Shown here: one piece after another, positions 57,301 to 64,000 of the stretch
Position numbering within the stretch: the stretch's first letter is position 1
How the letters are laid out: each line of letters starts with the position of its first letter
Origin: Phoenix dactylifera
Lineage: Eukaryota > Streptophyta > Magnoliopsida > Arecales > Arecaceae
Assembly: GCF_009389715.1 (NCBI RefSeq)
Contig: NC_052409.1
Span: 3,375,275-3,439,274, forward strand
Direction of reading: 5' to 3'
Length of the DNA stretch: 64,000 nt
Made by a program: the position numbers and the translations under genes
Notes under the pieces: model-generated
Told to the model about the DNA's origin: nothing
Databases searched by the model: none
The model's input: only the letters and a program-made list of their open reading frames with translations

Positions 57301-58551
57301 TCACCTAAACACTCCATAGTACTTACTAGTATACATAGATCAAACATTTAACCAGAACAAGGGAATGTCCCGTTCTTCAAATAAACAAGTATGTAAAATA
57401 AGAATAAAAATGCTTGTAACCTAACTCACATAAGGTCCCAATTTTCCACTTATCCTGTCATGGTATGATAATATATATTCAAGGCCCAGAGGGGCACACC
57501 AACCAATATTTGAAGTTATAGGTAGTCAAGCTAGCGTCAAAACAAGTGTGCACCTGGATCAGATGTGTATGCACCAATTCATGACTTAAATTAGTATTTG
57601 ATAAAGGCAATATGCAAAGCAGAAATATACATCAACAATGACGCAATATCAAAAGCTCCATCTGTGGTAATCCCTTTGCTCATAATTACAGATTTTTCGA
57701 ACAAGAATGCCTTTTGATTATATCTTTAAGACTGGATATATACGATCCAATCAGGCATCTTGATAACTCACTGCCAAGTCAAGAAACCAAACCGATCCAA
57801 AAACAGCACCTACTTCGGTAATCTGACCCACAAGTTGCTTCCATCCATGCATTTAAAACAATAAAGTTCCATGTCTGTATTTCCCTTATCATAATGGCAG
57901 CATAAAAATGACTAAATCCCCTCCTAAAATAAAACTTCTTCTAATTAACTCTTAACAAATTTTTCATCATGTTTCCTATTTTCAGCAATCACGAAAAGCT
58001 AAAAAAGACAAAAAAAAATACTAACTTTTATGCAACTTTGCATCAATTTCCTACCTCCCAGCGCGGTAGATGTAAACCCCGCGGCTCGCCTTCCCCCAGC
58101 CCGCCACTCCCCCACCGCCGCTGCTGCTCCGCGCTCTTGCTTTAAAGTACATCCTCACCGACTCCAGCGCGCACCGCACCACCACCGCCTCCTCGCTCCC
58201 GAGCTCGATCACCACCGCGTTGTGCCTCATCAGCGATCCCGACAGCGACTCCACAGCCCTAGCATAGGCGGCTCCCGGAGCACCCTCGTAGGGCGCGACG
58301 TCCGCCAGCCTCACCCTCGCGACGGGCGCGCCCTCGGCCGGGTCGAGGCCGGACGGCGGCGGGCGGGTCGTGGACCCGGGAGGCGGGGGGAGGGGGAGGG
58401 GGAGGGGGAGGAGGCCGAGGGAGAGAGGAGAAGGGAGGTGGGACTGGAGTGGCGCCGGCGGCGATCGTGCGGCGGCAGCCGAGGAGGGTGGTGGGGCGGA
58501 GAGGGCAGCCGGGGCCATGGGGGTGGACATCTGGATCCGGGGGCCGTTCAT
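48365..58551 (-). CDS. U-box E3 ubiquitin ligase, PUB62/PUB63-like
   Basis: Twelve exons on the minus strand: 58551-58055, 54794-54678, 54563-54374, 54147-53981, 53812-53641, 52384-52317, 50617-50536, 49219-49162, 49061-48937, 48840-48748, 48647-48577 and 48491-48365. They total 588 residues. The N-terminus is Ala/Pro-rich, with a PLPLPLPPPP run encoded by a GGGGGA microsatellite. Residues 85-330 carry the domain characteristic of PUB62/63 (VRLADVAPYEG, RHNAVVIELGSEEAVVVRC, VCDPNGRWYLADGGSGPGDL), which resembles a 2-oxoglutarate oxygenase-like fold. The U-box is at about 405-470 (SGAFLEDAMVVSCGHSFGG, ARCTLCSSEIDPGSLVPNF), the surface that recruits E2. The tail has a basic helix and a small SH3/KOW-like strand set ending QYRSLQKLP. 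Substrate unknown. Intron 1 is 3.3 kb; introns 6 and 7 hold MITE-like insertions. Confidence 0.93.
49535..49858. repeat. tandem duplication of about 165 bp in U-box gene intron 7
   Basis: AGCCCT(G/A)AGTCCT, AATCCTCTCAAAATTCAGA, TCACACCACTG and TTTTCTCTTAAATTTGCAGTT recur in order in 49535-49700 and 49701-49858. Moderate divergence and small indels separate the copies. Confidence 0.9.
49886..50331. mobile_element. hAT-type MITE in U-box gene intron 7
   Basis: An approximately 430-bp element (49894-50323) is filled with GGGTCGGGT, CGGGTCAAGTGG and CGACCCGTTTATG words. It begins TAGGGCTAACAATTGGGTC and ends CTTGCCACAGTTA. The termini resemble the TAGGGGTGGCAA ends of plant hAT MITEs, though degenerate. 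The flanks CTCATAAT (49886-49893) and TTCATAAT (50324-50331) would be an 8-bp duplication with one mismatch. No coding capacity. Confidence 0.6.
51443..51929. mobile_element. MITE-like fold-back insertion with 9-bp target duplication, U-box gene intron 6
   Basis: The insert 51452-51920 (469 bp) is flanked by perfect GATAACTAG at 51443-51451 and 51921-51929. The left end is CAAGGAATGCGAACCCG. The right end, read on the other strand, is AAGGTTTGTTGTGCTGGTACC, which matches the AAGGTCCGCTGTACCGG end of the 21-kb insertion. Inside, a GA tract (51535-51610) faces a CT tract (51765-51815), with a GGACCCCT...AGGGGTCC stem at the centre. Nine-base duplications are typical of Mutator-type transposons. 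The long minus-strand ORF over it is low-complexity. Confidence 0.8.
54795..58054. other. large first intron of the U-box gene
   Basis: 3.26 kb of ordinary AT-rich intronic sequence. A 115-codon minus-strand ORF (56631-56978) has no recognisable domain. No internal gene or RNA was recognised. Confidence 0.5.
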
Positions 58552-61336
58552 CGGACATCGTGCGTTCGCCGGGAGGGTTGGAGCTCGAGGATGGGGATGG
58601 GGATAGGGTTAGGGTTTGGAGGGAGGGGATCCATGGCGGATATCGGGCATGTCGAGCGTCTATACGAGCTTCGCTAGGTTTTGTTTTCTTTTTAATTTCT
58701 TCCTTCCGTACGCGGACTAGCGATCAAACTGAAGGCGAAAGGAGGGTGTTTATTCTTCCCCACGGAACACAAGTCGGAACTTAAATTTTGTACTCGACGA
58801 TCCCCGAAGAGCTGAGGTGGCAGCTTGAGCACCGGCGGTTCCGAATGGGTAGGTCCATGTCGGAAATTATTTGGCTGGTGAGATTTCCTAATTTAAGATT
58901 TTTTATAAATATTATTCTAAAAATTTAAATTTGTATGTATATTTTTTAAAATTTTTAATTATTTTTAAATTTTTATTAAATACTATTTTTTTTAGTACAA
59001 GAGCAACTCATACACAACGGATGTGGGTGCAGCCCATAAGATCAAAAAGGATAAAAGAGTACCAAATGAAGCCTTCGGAACGTTGAGCCACAAAGGATGC
59101 TACCCAGTCCCTAACATAATAGTTCTTTTAACCCCCATTAATAAAAATTATATTTATTTTAATTAAAAATAAAATAAAATTTTAAAATTACTTTTTTATC
59201 CTCCATCGCGATTGCTTTATAAATATTTTTTTTTTGTACATCTACTGATTAAAAGTATTTTAGTCATTTTAATTTGAAATCATTAATTTTTAAGGGCACT
59301 AAACAGCATGGATGCATATTAAAAAATAAGAATAAAAAAAGATAGTATAACAAAAAGTATTTTATGAGGGATACATATAAATATTAATTTTGAAAAAATG
59401 TTCATACAAATTTTAATATATTAGAGGATATTCATGAAAAAAAAAAGAAAAGAAACTATGCTGTTGGTGCCATTAATTTCTTACATGTTCGACCGGCTAT
59501 AGCTTATTTGGCCCTACGAAGCCCAGAAAGAGACAGCAGCGGCATCAACAGTAGTAATAAATAAAAGCTTTCATTGCAACCATGTCTTTGAAGGTATAAG
59601 GTGATGCAAATTCATGCCTCGGGGATGGCTTGGTTGCCGGCGAGGTTTCTTGAGACATAGAGAAGATTTATCTTCAGTCTTTATTACTTATCAATATTTA
59701 CGAGGCATGTTTTACGATAATCAACAAAGTGTGTTTAACTCGTTATTTTACTAGACATGCAATGCCGATTTCGAATGCTCCTCCCTAAGTGAAATAAAAT
59801 AGATCCATCTCTTTAAGTTTAAATTCTTATGTAATCAAAGTTATATAAAAAAAGAATGGTAAAATGTTGAAGGTAATTAGATTTCATGATTGCCTCTAAT
59901 CGTTGAGTGCATCGAACACTTTAGAGGCGGATGAAACTTTGTGGATTATAAAACTTTGATGTTTTTGCTTTAATCTAAATAAAATAGTTAGAATTAACGA
60001 TTATGTTTTTCAAGACTTCTTAGTAAGTTGAAAATAAATATTAACTATATATTTATTTATTATATCGAGATAGATCAACTCGAACAAGCCAGGTCTGCTC
60101 TTTCTGAAACTCGGAAAAGATCGGATACTTCGGCTCGTTCATTCTCTTGTCGGGATGGATCCTTCATCACATCCAAATAGTGGATTCAGTGAGTCAGAAT
60201 GGTCAAGCAAGAGAGATTGATTCCATGTGAGATCTCAAGAACGAGTGGAAAGTCAAGCGCATTGGTTCCAGTTCCAGTAACTTAAAATCTATGGCTTATA
60301 TTCAACTCATTTATTTATCAATCAAGTTTATTGCAAGTTGAATTTTGAGTCAAGCATCCCTGCTTGAGAACAACACCTATATGACATTCACGGTTATGTG
60401 TTGTCGTATTTCATTGATAAAAAGTTCAATTGATGTAAAGATTTTCTAACCTTAGATTGAAATTAGGAAAACATCTAGATAAAAATTATTTTTTCTCATT
60501 TATATGTTTTAATTATTACTTTTATTGGATGTTTTACATTAATATATGAATCAAATAATAAATATTCCTTTTCATGTGCAATATAAGTTGACCGTGAATC
60601 CATTAGTTATTCAATATCATTAACTTTTGTGTCTATCTATTAAAACCTGCAAATGAAAATTTAATGATTGCTTAACTAATATAATTATACTATTGGTAGA
60701 GTTTGTGAAGACTCTTGGAGTCGTCGAAAGAGATTGTGTTTTCGATCCTACTCTCATCCTGATCAGGCTTCCACTCATGCTAGTTGTCAAAGGTGTTCTA
60801 TCTTGATTAAAATAAAAGTATTTATCATATTCATAAACAATTGTGATAGTGAAGGTTTAAAGCATACTGTTGCTTAGCATTCTGGTGGTTCACTGTGAGA
60901 TAGTTATCCTCTGACTTACGTGGATGTACTCATACTATAGTAGGATGGTTGCTGCTCATATATAGTTGGACGATTCCTTTGTAACTCTAGTAACTCGGTT
61001 GCATTAAAATGGTTACATGATTTGCAAGATTGGTTCTCAGGGCTTGGAAGATTGGCAAGAGATAAACGTAGGCTGTCTTATTGAGCTCTGGAAATGGTGG
61101 ATCGGTCCAAACACTGGAAGATGACAAAGAAAACAGAGACAAATCATAAAATGGTAAAAAAAAAAAAAATGCTGCTCAAGTACTCAACCAAATTGAGGCA
61201 GGCTTTCTTACAAAAGACTAATAGAGAGCTATGTAATGAGAGTATTTTGAAGCTAAAGGAAACAAAGACCAGAAATACATTGAGAATTAATAATGATTTT
61301 CATTTACAGAAGAAAAAGAAACATAAAAGACAAGCT
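58552..61336. other. U-box gene promoter and AT-rich intergenic stretch
   Basis: The first 200 bp are the probable promoter and leader of the minus-strand U-box gene. The remainder is AT-rich with poly-T and poly-A runs (59227, 61160). A short segment near 60090-60170 has mixed composition reminiscent of old LTR sequence but without any terminal repeat. Confidence 0.45.
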
Positions 61337-63148
61337 TCATGCCTCATCCAACTTTATCAACTTGGTCAGTCCATCTAAAGTTTCATACATGTTATTGGAT
61401 TCTGAATGCGACTCGTCGAAGGCAACAAATTCATGCATAGCACCAGTTACTTCTATCCAACTACATCCCCTAGTCTTCTCCACCCTTCTTCCCTTCATGG
61501 TCATCCTTAGACTGGCAGCTTCATCCCACTTGTGAGAAAGAGAATAGATGTTGGCTAAAAGTACATATCTACCACTGTGATGAGGCTCCATTCTAACAAG
61601 ATGCTTCCCTATCCTTTCACCCAAATCAAAATCTTTGTGGATCATGCAGGCATTAAGCAAAGCTCCCCATATGCCAGCACTTGGCTCCATGGTCATGCTT
61701 TCTATCAAACGTAATGCTTCGTCTAACCGTCCTGCTCGCCCTAATAGATCAACCATGCAGCCATAATGCTCTAACTTAGGTCTGATCCCATAGTCCATCA
61801 TACAATTAAAATAACTTTGCCCTTGACCTACTAGTCCCCCATGAGAACATGCAGAAAGAACACCTATGAAGGTAACCTCATTAGGCTGTACCCTTTCCTT
61901 TACCATCTCCGAGAAGAGATTCAAACACTCCGAGGCACGTCCATGCACTGCCATTCCACCAATCAAGGCAGACCATGAGTACACATCCTTCTCAGGTATT
62001 GCATGAAAGATTGTGAACGCATCATCTATGTGTCCGCATTTAGCATACATGTCTATCAATGCTGTTCCAAGAATGGAGTTCAGTTCTAACTTGTTCCTTT
62101 CTACATAACCATGAATCCATCGCCCTTGCTCCAATGCCCCCAGTTGAGCGCAGGCTGTCAAAACTGTGGCCAGCGTCGCTTGATTGGGTTTCACTCCTTC
62201 GACGAGCATATCTTGGAAGAAAGATAGAGCATCCGCGAACCCATTACACCGAACACAGCCAGCAATCAATGCACTCCAAGAGACAACATTTCTGCAAGGC
62301 ATTTCTTCAAACAAGCTTCTAGCATCATCACAATAGCCACATTTAGCATACATATCCACAAGTGCACTGCCTACATGCGCATCCCGCTTCGCCCTCCCAC
62401 ACTCCACGTAGAAGCCATGGATGCATTTCCCAAGCCAAACATCCCCAACCATTGCAGCACCCTTAAGGACGCTCACAACAGTCACCTCATCAATCTCAAC
62501 ACCGGCAGTCCTCATCTTAGCGAAAAGAGCGAGACCCTCCACTGCTCGATCATTATCCACGTACCCATGAACCATGGCTGTCCAAGAGATAAAATCTCTA
62601 GTACGAATTCCATCAAACAGCTCACGAGCAGAGCCCAAGTCACCAGCTTTAGCATAAACGGCGACCAAAGAATTCTGTACAAAGGAGTTATTATCAAACC
62701 CAAGCTTCGAAATTTGGGCATGGATTTGGTTTGGACTTCTGTTTTGAGATCTGGAGAGGGATTTGAGGACCAAAGGGTATGTGTGCTCGTTAGGAATAAC
62801 TCCATCTCGAAGCATTTGGGAGTAAAGAGTGACGGCTTTATCATGGTGGGAGCGCAACGAGTACCCTCTTAGGATGGCATTATAAAGAGAGGCATGGGGT
62901 CTGTAGGTTTGATGGAAGATGAGAGAGGCGTAGGAGATGTCAGCGGGCAGAGAGAGGGAGGCCAGATGGAGGATTTTGGCAGTGGGGAAGGCTTCTCCGG
63001 GGAGGCCAGAGGTGACGAGAAGGGAGTGGATTTGCTTGAGGTGGTCTATGGTTCGGCATCCTTTCAGCAAGGAGAGGAGGTGAGTTTGCAAGGGTGTGAT
63101 TTTAGCGGCTACTGCTGCAGGCATAGACTTCCTGCGGTACATGTACAA
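61337..63148 (-). CDS. pentatricopeptide repeat protein, PLS class with E/E+ domain
   Basis: An intronless 603-residue frame, as usual for plant PPR genes. About a dozen P, L and S repeats run from residue 50 to 480, with hallmark phrases such as NSLVAVYAKAGDLGSARELF, GSALVDMYAKCGYCDDA and GTALIDMYAKCGHIDDAF. An E/E+ region follows (GIWGALLNACMIHKDFDLGE, YVLLANIYSLSHKWDEAASL, KTRGCSWIEV). No DYW deaminase follows, so any RNA-editing role would need a partner. PLS proteins bind organelle transcripts in a sequence-specific way. Overall similarity recalls Arabidopsis At1g50270, from memory only. The first Met (63148) is used; Mets at 63142 and 63124 are also possible. Target organelle undetermined. 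Confidence 0.93.
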   Translation of the reverse strand: MYMYRRKSMPAAVAAKITPLQTHLLSLLKGCRTIDHLKQIHSLLVTSGLPGEAFPTAKILHLASLSLPADISYASLIFHQTYRPHASLYNAILRGYSLRSHHDKAVTLYSQMLRDGVIPNEHTYPLVLKSLSRSQNRSPNQIHAQISKLGFDNNSFVQNSLVAVYAKAGDLGSARELFDGIRTRDFISWTAMVHGYVDNDRAVEGLALFAKMRTAGVEIDEVTVVSVLKGAAMVGDVWLGKCIHGFYVECGRAKRDAHVGSALVDMYAKCGYCDDARSLFEEMPCRNVVSWSALIAGCVRCNGFADALSFFQDMLVEGVKPNQATLATVLTACAQLGALEQGRWIHGYVERNKLELNSILGTALIDMYAKCGHIDDAFTIFHAIPEKDVYSWSALIGGMAVHGRASECLNLFSEMVKERVQPNEVTFIGVLSACSHGGLVGQGQSYFNCMMDYGIRPKLEHYGCMVDLLGRAGRLDEALRLIESMTMEPSAGIWGALLNACMIHKDFDLGERIGKHLVRMEPHHSGRYVLLANIYSLSHKWDEAASLRMTMKGRRVEKTRGCSWIEVTGAMHEFVAFDESHSESNNMYETLDGLTKLIKLDEA

Positions 63149-63750
63149 ATTATTTGTGGTAGGTGATGTTTCTCATAGAAGAAAGATCAACATATAGAGA
63201 AGCCAAATTCGGACAAAGAGACGCTAGGATGTCTCCAGTGTTGCAATTTAGTGATGCAAGCATGCTTCAAGCCTGAGAGATGCCTGGTGAAGGATACAGA
63301 TCAAACTCGGACAAGAGTTCAGGTCAGGGGAAGTTGAATGATTTTCTTTTTATTTTCCTTTTGTTTTTTTTTTCTTTTTCGAAACAGGATAGAAGGAAAG
63401 CTAGCTGAAATAGGATGAGAACAGGAAGTTCGGAGGCAGGTTATTGATGCCTACTTTCAAAGACTTCACCAGTTACTCTTGTTAGCACCCTGAAATGTAT
63501 GAATAATGAAGAGCTTTCATGACCAACTTGAAGGGGCCAAAGCAACTGCATATACCCAAAAGTTGCGACCAATGATTCAACACATTAACTACTGACAGGC
63601 CTTTTTATAAGGAACAATTGGAACAATCACAATTGGCAAAACTAATGCATTGAGAAATTTTTATATATTAATATTGATATACAAGATGCCAAATGGGCGC
63701 AAAAAAAAAAAAATCTCACTGAAAAACACATCCACATCACAGTCAAATGT
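63149..63750. other. PPR upstream region and VPS41 3' UTR
   Basis: About 600 bp between two minus-strand genes. It contains a T-rich run near 63360 and an A-run at 63700 and must include the VPS41 3' UTR. Nothing else was seen. Confidence 0.5.
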
Positions 63751-64000
63751 TTACCCACCAGCAGTAGTGCATAAAACGCAACGCATTCGGGATCCACCAT
63801 CATCATCATTATTAGATACATTGCCCACAGAATCTGAGCCATCCTGGAGACAGGGGACATGATATGCATGGCAACAAAAGAACACGACGACATTGACATT
63901 TTGTATGGACAAAGGATCAAAGCACAAGCAACACCTCCCATTGCCCCTTGTTATGGATTGAATTACCACCATTCTTGCATTTGCTACTCTCTCAATTGTT
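63751..64000 (-). CDS. VPS41: vacuolar sorting protein 41 (HOPS complex), C-terminal end only
   Basis: Partial gene cut by the right edge; stop codon TAA at 63751-63753. The visible 83 or so residues form the RING-like zinc finger that closes plant VPS41. The frame enters as TIERVANARMVVIQSITRGN, followed by CCLCFDPLSIQN, VVVFFCCHAYHVPCL and MRCVLCTTAGG. Paired Cys/His ligands are intact. VPS41 is the HOPS subunit that tethers late endosomes to the vacuole with RAB7. The open frame continues to base 64000, so the exon start is not defined here. Confidence 0.88.
   Translation of the reverse strand, partial: TIERVANARMVVIQSITRGNGRCCLCFDPLSIQNVNVVVFFCCHAYHVPCLQDGSDSVGNVSNNDDDGGSRMRCVLCTTAGG

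Noticed and set aside
58030-58677. 215-codon Arg-rich ORF on the + strand
   Set aside because: Antisense of the GC-rich first exon of the U-box gene, whose minus-strand frame has real domain content and a matching splice donor.
62375-62872. 165-codon + strand ORF
   Set aside because: Antisense of the PPR coding sequence.

Overview
The window is nuclear DNA of a flowering plant, most likely a monocot and plausibly a palm. The genes carry many GT-AG introns, several first exons are GC-rich, and the intergenic space holds LTR elements, a LINE scrap, MITEs and AT-rich or GA-rich simple sequence. The palm assignment rests on remembered protein and repeat resemblance, so it is inference. There are no operons, CRISPR arrays or rRNA genes, and I saw no convincing tRNA.

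Layout, left to right. 1-4.1 kb has no gene; it holds a three-copy 228-bp tandem repeat and a degenerate AT-rich repeat field. 4.2-5.0 kb (+) is a five-exon type-A cytokinin response regulator. 6.03-9.07 kb is a large solo LTR (probable Ty3/gypsy), and a young, whole-looking Ty1/copia element (9.08-13.64 kb) sits exactly at its right edge. 13.6-19.4 kb is gene-poor. 20.26-30.94 kb (+) is the coatomer delta subunit gene (11 coding exons), with unusually many local tandem duplications in its introns and 3' flank. 32.1-36.8 kb (-) is uracil-DNA glycosylase (7 exons). 37.6-38.3 kb (-) is an early nodulin-like GPI-anchored phytocyanin. 38.9-39.2 kb is a short 5'-truncated LINE with an 18-bp target duplication. 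40.3-42.1 kb holds broken LTR-type fragments. 44.2-46.3 kb (+) is a subgroup IVc (ILR3/bHLH104-like) bHLH factor with telomere-like repeats just upstream. 48.4-58.6 kb (-) is a PUB62-like U-box protein (12 exons) whose introns carry two MITE-like insertions. 61.3-63.1 kb (-) is an intronless PLS-class PPR protein. The right edge cuts the last exon of VPS41 (-).

The host genes are unrelated single-copy housekeeping or regulatory genes: cytokinin signalling, Golgi-ER traffic, base-excision repair, cell surface, iron signalling, ubiquitination, organelle RNA processing and vacuolar traffic. Exon joins were worked out by hand from splice signals, reading phase and family knowledge. Every multi-exon model below sums to a whole number of codons.

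I found no convincing new multi-gene system. The items most worth a second look are the nested insertion at 9.07 kb, the LINE scrap with a perfect 18-bp duplication, a MITE family with GGTACCGG-rich ends, the duplicated splice-site regions in the delta-COP and UNG genes, and an orphan exon-like ORF at 47.7 kb that is in phase with the U-box gene.
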